30,893 nucleotides of DNA from Saprolegnia diclina VS20 (Eukaryota > Oomycota > Saprolegniomycetes > Saprolegniales > Saprolegniaceae): NCBI RefSeq assembly GCF_000281045.1, contig NW_008246172.1, positions 78,442-109,334 on the forward strand, read 5' to 3'. The notes under the pieces are model-generated. The model searched no databases. It was not told the DNA's origin and was given only the letters and a program-made list of their open reading frames with translations. Shown here in pieces: positions 14,075 through 21,787 of this stretch. How positions within the stretch are numbered: the stretch's first letter is position 1; every line of letters begins with the position of its first letter. A program made the translations under genes and the position numbers.

Positions 14075-15199
14075 GGTCGGTGGTTCCGCTGGACGGAGGC
14101 AAAAAGCTCAAATGAATTGCGCGCGCGACGAATCGAGACACGGGGGGTGACCCTCCCTATAAACACACTCGCCCCGGCTCTCTCAATAACTTCAATTCAG
14201 TATGAAATACGGAGAAGTACTACGCGGCCAGTTGGGGGGCGTACCGAAAGGGAGAGTTGCACGCTGTCTCTCGGATGATCACCGCCACCTGATTGTTGAA
14301 GCGCCTTGAACATCATGGTGTCTGGATCACGCACCGTCGCCAGACTTCGGCAGGCGACTGGTCGAGCTTCTGAAGTCTTTACTTCGCTCTCACCACCCTG
14401 CAACTCTCAGCGCCCCGGGAGATCGAAAGCACATGTATTGCCCCAAGCATGAGCTGGAGGCTGGTCGATCACTGCCAGCCAGAGCGCCGATTGAATCACT
14501 GATTTGCCACGTTATAGAGAAGATGATCATTGTTGACGATAAAGCTTTTGAGTATGCTCGAGTGCTTGGTCCGTTGGTCCCCGGGTAGCTATGACTCCAA
14601 TCAGCACACATCGCGTCCTATACTCCGTGGCACGGAGTATAGCACTCCGAGTTGGGAGATATCGTTGCTTCTTCCACAGTAGTATCCTGCGTACAATGCA
14701 AATTCGACGAATCCGATTCGTGTGCTCTTTGATTAGTGATGACGGTCGCCAGTCGGTTGTCGACTCGACACACGTGCTACAGTCGTTCTTCTTTGCTCCT
14801 TCAGACAACTGTAGCGCAACTCGTTACGACTGCACCAAGCACTGCTCTGGGCGTTGTGTCCACGAGTTGTACGAACCGCAATATCATCAGGTGTGCAAAA
14901 GCAGTCACCTCAGCGATCTAGCACTGCACCTTGGAGGACTTGTGTCATGAGAGCGACCACTCGTGTCGCGCGGTAATCCTAAAAGTGGTACTTTTACAAC
15001 GACCACACCCAACGACGATCCTTGTCCGCTCGCAAGCCTCGGTAACGTTATGACAATCGCCGCACGAGGGCCGCCTCATTCACACTTAGTAGCAATGTCC
15101 AAGAACTCTCGTAAAGGTATTGACGGTCGACGCCGAAATGGCGGAAAAGCTAAAATCCGTAAAAACAACCATCGACCTGCTCAATCCTCGATCCCATAA
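14075..15199. other. Intergenic region with a hairpin, no convincing gene
   Basis: About 1.1 kb between copy 2 and the small rightward gene. Frames at 14591-14950 (+) and 14527-14808 (-) overlap each other, have no recognisable domain and are irregular in composition, so I do not call them. The stretch is less GC-rich than its neighbours. It holds a perfect palindrome at 14618-14642. The segment TAACGTTATGACAATCGC near 15043 resembles one near 13291. Confidence 0.4.
14618..14642. repeat. Perfect 12+1+12 inverted repeat
   Basis: The arm CTATACTCCGTG is followed by a single G and then its exact complement CACGGAGTATAG. The next bases repeat part of the arm (CACTCCGAG). It could be a protein-binding palindrome or a relic of a mobile-element end. 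No target-site duplication or partner copy is visible. Confidence 0.6.
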
Positions 15200-15751
15200 A
15201 TGGTTGTCGTCGCCGTTCTCACCGCGCTTGCCGTCGGGTGGGGAGCCACGTCCGTTTTCAGGTGTTGTGGCGTTCACGACGCACTGCCGACGCGGCATTG
15301 TGCTGCAAATACGTCGCGCCGAGCCACGCTCGGTCATACCAGCCAGCCCAGTGTATCGGCAGCCGTTCCAACACCGACTCCAATGTTCGAGGCGCTCGAC
15401 CAACACGTTCTCGACCCAATCGAGGCGCAACGCACCGACAAAGCGATTGCGCTGGCATGCGCCAGCCTGCGCTCAGAGCTTCGCCGCCTCGTACTAGCGG
15501 CGCAATCCTTTCGCGCAGACAACGTCGCCGGGCCACTACCGGGAGCAAGCGACGACCCGATGACGCTCGTCTCCCAGGACATTCCTCGCTTTGCATCCAC
15601 GCTGGTGTATCTGACGACATTGCGAGCCGAGTTCGAGGCGACGGGGCAATGGCTCGACGTCGTCGCGTGCAGCACCGCTTTTGACCAACTTAGTGCGCGC
15701 TGCTGGGATGCGTACTCGCGACGACCAGACCTATTACAGCGCAAGGGATGA
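15200..15751 (+). CDS. Hypothetical protein with N-terminal hydrophobic segment
   Basis: I do not recognise this 183-residue protein. It starts with a hydrophobic stretch (MVVVAVLTALAVGWGATSVF), which could be a signal peptide or membrane anchor. A short Ser/Thr/Pro linker follows, then about 120 residues that look helical and natural in composition, with patterns such as EALDQHVLDPIEAQRTDKAI, SLRSELRRLVLAAQSF, TLVYLTTLRAEFEATGQW and FDQLSARCWDAYSRRPDLL. It lies inside the peroxidase array on the opposite strand, convergent with copy 3. A basic short frame starting at 15096 (MSKNSRKGIDGRRRNG) and one starting MAEKLKSVKTTIDLL just upstream could be alternative first exons, so the start is uncertain. 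Confidence 0.5.
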   Translation: MVVVAVLTALAVGWGATSVFRCCGVHDALPTRHCAANTSRRATLGHTSQPSVSAAVPTPTPMFEALDQHVLDPIEAQRTDKAIALACASLRSELRRLVLAAQSFRADNVAGPLPGASDDPMTLVSQDIPRFASTLVYLTTLRAEFEATGQWLDVVACSTAFDQLSARCWDAYSRRPDLLQRKG

Positions 15752-15894
15752 TCTCAAGTCGGCGAATATGATGATATGATGAAATGTATGAATGATGCGC
15801 TTATGTCAGCGTCTACGGTCCTACCAAGAGTCACGGTCGGGGGCAGTGGCGCGAAGCGTGTCCACTCAATTGACAGCTCCGCGCATGCGTCCCA

Positions 15895-15948
15895 GTCTTC
15901 TCGAGCGCTTCCTGTCTGTGATGCAGGTTGGAGGAAGCGCCGTCATGC
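15895..15948 (-). promoter_or_regulatory. SECIS element of the PH-GPx gene (copy 3)
   Basis: On the minus strand, about 52 nt after the stop at 16000, ATGAC is followed by GGCGCTTCCT, an apical region starting CCAACCTGC, then AGGAAGCGCT and CGAGAAG. GCGCTTCCT pairs perfectly with AGGAAGCGC. AA is unpaired in the loop, and CTG/CAG forms a mini-stem. The 5' flank CACATGCATGACGG is shared with the copy 1 element, which shows common descent. Confidence 0.82.
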
Positions 15949-15999
15949 ATGTGAGATCCTTCTTGTTGGTGATGTAGCGTCGGCACAAGGTTGCGTCGT

Positions 16000-16851
16000 T
16001 TACTGCGCTTGGTCGAGCAGCTCGAGAATGTCGGCTTCAAAGTCCATCGGCGCCGTCTGCGGACTGTAGCGCTTGAACGGCTTGCCGTTGCGGTCGACGA
16101 GGAACTTGGTAAAGTTCCACTTGATGGCCGATCCGAGCGTCCCCGTGAGCTTGCTCCGGAGGTACGCGTACACGGGCTGCGTGTTGTCGCCGTTGACGTC
16201 CGCCTTCTCAAAGAAGGGGAACGTCGCGTTGAAGTCGGCGACGAAGGCCATGATTTCTTCGTTCGTGCCGGGCTCTTGGCCGCCAAATTGGTTGCACGGG
16301 TATGCGAGGATCTGCAGGCCGCGGTCGCGGTACTTGTTGTCGAGCTCAACGAGTTGAGTGTAGTTGAGCTTCGTGAGGCCTCAGGCCGATGCCACGTTTA
16401 CGACGAGGCACACGCGCCCGCGGTACGTCTCCATGGGTACGCAGCGGCCTTGCATGTCGTAGCTCTCGAGCTCGAAAAAGGACTTGGCGAGCGTCGGGTC
16501 AATGGTCGTTGCCCGGCGGATCGTGGCGCCGGCGCGCTGGAACGCTTCCATCCACGACGTCTGCTCTGGCGCCGAGGCCGCGGCCACCGTCACACGCTCG
16601 TCGCCAGACTTGAGCAGCATCGCGTGGGCGCTGGCCGTGTCTGGCTCGACCGACGTGACCTGCGTGTTGCAGTCAAAGGTCGTGTGGGTCACGGTCTGGG
16701 CTTCGTTGGTGATCGTAATCTTCTTCTCGGCCGCGTCGGCGACCACGTGGACCGTGTCGGTCTTGACGCAGCTGCCAAAGAAGCCGCGGAATCGACCCTT
16801 GTCCAGCGTGAGCCGCTTCAGACGGCCCGAGACGGACGATGTAGCTTCCAT
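16000..16851 (-). CDS. PH-domain/glutathione peroxidase fusion selenoprotein (array copy 3)
   Basis: An intronless 283-residue product when TGA at 16381-16383 is read as selenocysteine (residue 157). The C-terminal 150 residues are a GPX4-like peroxidase: SFFELESYDMQG, CLVVNVASAUGLTKLNYTQL, YPCNQFGGQEPGTN, FFEKADVNG and IKWNFTKFLVDRNG, with all of the Sec/Gln/Trp/Asn active site. It is very close to copy 1. The first 115 or so residues are an unusual addition that reads as a PH-like domain. A series of short beta strands (GRLKRLTLDKGRFRGFFGS, TDTVHVVADAAEKKITITN) ends in a helix with the typical Trp (APEQTSWMEAFQRAGA). PH domains bind phosphoinositides or proteins, so membrane recruitment of a lipid-peroxide reductase is a reasonable inference. 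The open frame runs without break from the PH part into the peroxidase up to the TGA. A SECIS is at 15895-15948. Confidence 0.92.
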
Positions 16852-17499
16852 GTTTGGGGAGATTTAGAAAATGTCCTTTTCAGTTTGCCGTTTGACGTTG
16901 CACTGACCAACCAATCAAAATGCGCGATAGTGTGTATACTTCATGTTTGTATACTCATGTAAGACTGGGATTTGCGACATGTACATGCGAGTATTTGGAG
17001 CACCTTTCGAATCGTGATTCGTCGCCAGCCATCGGTACGCGATCGGCGCGGCTCCATGCACCCGGTCGTCGCAAGCTGAACAGTATCGAGGCACCGCTTT
17101 ATCACAGAATTACAGAGCAATTCAAACGACAATATCTCTCTACTGTGGCACAAGCATGTCTTCTGCATTTTTGCACAAGTCGATAGGTTTGCCCATGAGA
17201 GCTCCCACCGTGCGGTATGCGGCAAGATACTCGCGGGTGGTGGGACCCGACACCTGACTCGGTCACCTGACTCCGAAGGTCCCGGAACGAGCGAAAGGGC
17301 AGCGATCTGGTCACCGACCTAGTTTGCTCAACAGGAATATGCTGGCGAAGTTGCAACGACGAAAGCACGTCGACGCAGATGCCCTCGATGCCTTGAAGCA
17401 GCGTCGTCACGTCAGAAATGGCAGATGGCAGAAAAAAACACCTGCACTTTTGACGGGAGACATTAGTTTGTCGACAAGATGCTTAATTCGATGGGCTCA
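16852..17499. other. Intergenic region upstream of the PH-GPx gene
   Basis: About 650 bp between the PH-GPx start and the stop of the TBC/ankyrin gene, both on the minus strand. The frames present are short, overlapping and featureless. It should carry the PH-GPx promoter and the TBC gene's 3' end; I see no clear TATA element or repeat. Confidence 0.4.
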
Positions 17500-19527
17500 T
17501 TAGCACGCGTCGCAGTAGGTGCACACGTTGCAGTCGCGGCCCTGGACGCGCTTGGTGGTGATGTGGTTGCGGCATACAAAGTACGTGCAGATCGAGCACT
17601 GCTGGCGTTTGGCAAAGAGCGAAAACTTGGCGTGGCAGTCGAGAATGCTGCAGTACCACGTCGAGTAACACCGGATCTTGGTGCTATCGTCGTCGTCGCC
17701 TTCGTCGTCCGTGAGTACATTTTGCGTCGGTGGTGGGACGCCGTAGAGCCAGAGCAAGTCGAGTGGCGCCGCCGCCTACCATCCCGTGATATGCGTGCTG
17801 TCGAGAAGCAATGTGTGTACCTCCACGAGCGCCGACGAGACGCTGCACTTGTGGTTGGGCGCGCACCGCTGCGGACAAAAAAGCGCTTTGCAGCTTTGGC
17901 ACTGCTTCTTCAGGAGGTGGTTCCAGACGTGGAACGGCGTGTTGCAGCCGAGGCAGACACCGCCGCCGACCAGCGCCGCGCTTGCTTCAACCGGCGTGAG
18001 CTCCCACTGCCGCGCGAGCTCCAGCGGCGTCTTGCGCGCAATGAGCGGCGGCAACCCCGCGCCACTCGCGACGTTGATGTTGGCGCCACGCCGCCACAAG
18101 AGGCGAATGATGTCGGGCTGGTTGCGCACGATGGCAAAATGCAGTGGCCGAAGCTCCCACTCGTCGCCGGCGTTGACGTTGGCGCCCTTCTACTGCCAGT
18201 TGCATGAGGAAAAACATGTAGAGACAACAAGTCGACCTCGAGAGCAAAGACGGCGATCGCGATCGAGCCATACCACGTCGCAAGGTGCAGCACCTGCACA
18301 CATACCACAGATCGGCCAACCTCCTATAAGAAAGAGAGCTCGACAACGTACTTCGTTGGCGACAACGACCGACGACGTCGGGTCTGGACGCGTCTTTTGC
18401 CACACATCCCAGAGCACGAGCATGGTTTGGACGGCGCCAGCTTCGATCACTGCGTCCCACGCCTCGGAGAGCGTCCGTCGCTTCACAAAGGGCCAGAGGG
18501 GGCTGCGTGTCGCACTCGCGGTGCGCTGCAGAAGGCCCCCGTACGCCACGGCCGACGGCACGGGCGGCACACTCAGCGCCGCCATCACAATCTGGTACGT
18601 GTCGACGTGCTTGGTGACACTCTTGAAGTCGCGCAACAGGTCGTCAAACGACATGGAGAGCAGCTGCGCTTCGACGCTCTACACGCCATATACATTCCGT
18701 CCAGTTGTATGAGGGATACGCAAACCTGAAGCAGCGCAATACCAATGCGGAACATGACGTCCGTGACGTCGGCGAGCACAAGGTCGAGAACGGCGTGCGA
18801 GAGCTCAATTTTGCTCGAACAGGCAAACTACGCGCGTCGCGTCAGCCGACTGCGACAGGGACACGGAGGTACCATGGTCGTAAACCACTCGATGCCGTAG
18901 AGGTACACGTCAAAGCCGACCGCGTCGAGCTTGGCCGCGAGCTCGGGCAGCAGCTCGGCCACGCGCGCTTGGAAGCGCTGCAAGTACTCGTTCAGAAAGA
19001 CCGACGAGTCCTTGTAAAACTAGACGCAAATGAGTTCGATCGTGACCATCGCCACTTACTTGGCTCATGTGCTTGTGCTGGAGGAGGTAGACAAAGGTCG
19101 CGTACGCATCGGCTTCCGGTAGCCCGGCCTCGAGAAAGACGGCCGCGATGAAGTTCATGCCCTGACAATACCCGTTCTCAGCGCGTGCGACCCCGTTGAG
19201 GACGCGGAAGAGCGACGGCTCGAGCGCGCGGTACGCCTCGTCGTCCGATGCATCAAAGATGCAGAACGTGCGCGCCACATCACGTTCGATGAGCTCCGAG
19301 TACGCGTGGCGCGGCGAAGCGATCTATGCGCCAGCGTGAGCTGCGGGCGACGGACGGAGGCGCACCTGGTCGTAAACATGGCGGTGGATGTGGGCGACGG
19401 GCGCCGGGATCGACCAGCGCAGGCCTTTTGTCGGCTCGGTCAGCGCTAGCACCTTGGCGCGCTCGGCGTCGTCGGCAAAGTTGACGCGCTTCACGACGTG
19501 CTTCCAGAAGACATCCCGCGCTGGCAT
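17500..19527 (-). CDS. TBC (Rab-GAP) protein with ankyrin repeats and Cys-rich C-terminus
   Basis: Eight exons on the minus strand: 19366-19527, 19060-19323, 18873-19019, 18726-18827, 18370-18678, 18237-18323, 17821-18189 and 17500-17775; about 571 residues. Introns are 40-47 nt and all end in TAG. The TBC domain shows the Arg-finger motif (YSELIERDVARTFCIF), the Gln-finger motif (NGYCQGMNFIAAVFL) and VYLYGIEWFTTMF, so it is probably an active Rab GTPase-activating protein. After a linker come ankyrin repeats (VLHLATWYGSIAIAVFALE, PLHFAIVRNQPDIIRLLWRR). The C-terminus has two Cys/His clusters (CQSCKALFCPQRCAPNHKC; CSICTYFVCRNH then CNVCTYCDAC), which look like zinc-binding FYVE/RING-type modules that I cannot name. 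The fifth intron could instead be 28 nt (18324-18351). In-frame ATGs at 19653 and 19719 are alternative starts. Confidence 0.85.
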
Positions 19528-20310
19528 CGCGGAGCTGCACTTGACCTGGCAGAGCAAGGCGACAATCCCATCAACCGGATGTGCACTGGTATCCGTATTA
19601 TCCGGAAACCAACATTCCAACGACAGGCTAAACACACGCAATACAAATGACATGGAGCTCACAGGCCTCTGTCGTGAGCGCACGGTGCCTGCTGCCGCGA
19701 CGGTATTAGCACCGTACAAAGCAGATAACTACTAATTACTGGGTCTCACGCTAATATAGAGCGTATCGCCCAGCAATAGGTCTATCTTGCGAGTGGTGAC
19801 CAAATCCAACCAGCAAAGTTGGGTAGCCTTGAGCGGCGATACACTTGTACTTGTGACGACTACCCGGACGGTGGCGTCCCGCGAAGCGGTTGAAACGACC
19901 GACCATGCACATTACGACACTGTCTCGCCACCGAGAGCGGACATACGTATTGTATTTGCCCACGACCATCGCTATTTAAGCACGTCACCGCTTCAAAAAT
20001 ACACAAAAAGCTAGCATTTGCCTTTTCTCTTTCCCCACCAGCGACCCTTGAGCCAGAATCCTCTTGGGCACAACAGAAAGTGCATTGAAAGGGGTTATTT
20101 GGGTGTTTTTAGCTGCCTGTAGACCGACACCACCGCCCGTTTCCGGTTTCTGGCTCTCTGCGCTTCAGAGAAAATGACGTGGCGGCTTGTCATGTAACCT
20201 CCAAGTGCACGCCTGCGGTTAAAAAATATATATATATGAACGTGTTTCGCGTTATCTTCCTAATTACAAAAAGACTTTGCATACGTAGAGACTAGCAGTC
20301 TCTTTCTTCT
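19528..20310. other. Intergenic region with AT microsatellite
   Basis: About 780 bp with no supported gene, apart from a possible 5' extension of the TBC gene up to 19719. A TATTTAAG element sits near 19973. The stretch from 20000 to 20300 has pyrimidine-rich and AT-rich patches, including an A-run followed by (TA)n at 20221-20237. Confidence 0.45.
20221..20237. repeat. Short A-run plus (TA)n microsatellite
   Basis: Six A residues followed by a perfect TA run ending in TATG form the most AT-rich spot in this region. It lies about 75 bp past the 3' end of the hypothetical gene on the minus strand. Confidence 0.7.
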
Positions 20311-21239
20311 TCATTCGCCCGCCGGTCCGTGGCTGCGCAGGCGGCGGCGCGGGGGCTCGTCTGGCTCTTCTGTCGTCGCCCTACGACGCTTGTGACCGCG
20401 GGTGAGGTACTGGACGACACGGTCGGTCAAATCTTTCCAGGCGTCGCAGGCGGCGGCAAAGCTACGCAGTTTGTCAAGGTCGTCGGGAGTCGCCAGCGAG
20501 TCAGCGACTGGAGGTCGCGGTGCAGGACGATCGGCAGCGTGATCTTGCCTTGTCATCGTCGCTCGCGTCGTCGGTCGATCGCGAAGGCTGCACAGATTGC
20601 GTCCTCGTGGTATTGACAGCTGCACCGCGCGGGGCGCGACCTTCCTGGCCGCGGGGTGCCGCAGTTGTTGCAGACGTTGCCGAAGTCCGCTGCGGCGGCG
20701 CTGGCTGCTGTGCGTCAGGTCGCGCGGGCTCGGCTTGGTTCGCAGCAGGCGGGGCGGCGCGGGCCGGTCGCGCATCGGGCATCGTCGGTCGGGTCACGCA
20801 GTGGTTACCCCAAATGGCGGCGCTGGCTTGGATGTGGTCAACGGACAAGCGGCGCTCGAGGCCTTGGACAACCGGCTTGTGCAGCCCGAGCCGGTGCGCG
20901 AGAACCGTCTCGTTCATCTTGTAGGCAGATCCAAGGGCACCATACACCAAGGCTGCGCAGTAGACTTCATCGTACGTCTGGCGCAAATGCGGCCCGAGCT
21001 CGGAGTACTTGTCCTCGTTCTTGCGCGCGATGCGTTCAAATGGACAACCATTGGGCGTCCCGTTGGTCGTGTGCGGTTTGTGACAGAATATCCTCTTTTG
21101 CAGCCAAGTCCTTGGCCTGGAGCCGTCGTTCATAGAGGTAGAGCTCAGCAAACCTGCTCTCGAAACCTCCTTGTGTAATACGTCCTGGAGAGCTAACAAC
21201 AGCAGTAGCAGCAAGGTAAGTAGGTGCATAGAGGGACAT
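20311..21239 (-). pseudogene. Hypothetical gene, broken or with unresolved exons
   Basis: Three coding-like segments follow one another on the minus strand in different frames. The first (from 21239) reads MSLYAPTYLAATAVVSSP and then an Arg/Glu-rich helix. The second (about 20520-21110) includes FERIARKNEDKYSELGPHLR and VYCAALVYGALGSAYKMNET, then a long Ala/Pro/Arg-rich low-complexity part. The third (about 20311-20560) includes LATPDDLDKLRSFAAACDAW and a basic tail HKRRRATTEEPDEPPRRRLR, like a nuclear signal. A 37-nt GT-AG intron ending in CAG could join the first two, but I found no standard intron joining the second to the third. Either the gene has an unusual intron or it is disrupted. 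I recognise no family. Confidence 0.4.
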
Positions 21240-21787
21240 CGTACGTCGCTTTGCAGCACTGATGTGCAGCTAGAACCGGATCTCGTCCTCCCGTGTGGTA
21301 CTTCCAAAGGGCACCCAATATGTACATCGTTCTACAGTGCACACTAGCCCAGATCGGTAGACCAAATGCTTCGGGTCTATCTATACGACCATCCCATCTT
21401 CAAGTTGGCGTGCGGTGACAGCAACTCTCAAGTACGAGGGCGCAAGTAGTAGACGCAAATGCTAGACGCTAGGTTCGTGGCTGTCGCCTGTGTTTCTGCT
21501 CTGCAGCCAGGTACATCAAGGCGGGTTGTCCAACGGTCGTTCCATCGATCCCCGACTGAAAGATCGCCAAGCACCCTCCTTGCAACGACATACAAATCGA
21601 GTGTCTTTTTTAATTATTTTGCTGGACCCAAATCCAAGCCAGGATTCGATCGTGGGCGCTAGATTCGATTATATAGGTTGTTGTATACGTTAGCATCTAC
21701 TCGTGCTCGGGTTGCACGTCAAATCCCGGATCCGAAGCTCCACGAGGTCCGGCGGCCTTCGTGCGACGACCTCATTCTAACTTTGCC
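21240..21787. other. Divergent intergenic region upstream of the phosphatase
   Basis: About 550 bp with no gene. A TATA-like element (GATTATATAGG, about 21667-21677) lies roughly 110 bp upstream of the phosphatase start codon and is the most likely core promoter element. Confidence 0.4.

Noticed and set aside
14527-14950. Overlapping frames on both strands in the GPX array spacer
   Set aside because: They have no domain, signal or repeat pattern and overlap each other; the stretch is best left as intergenic.
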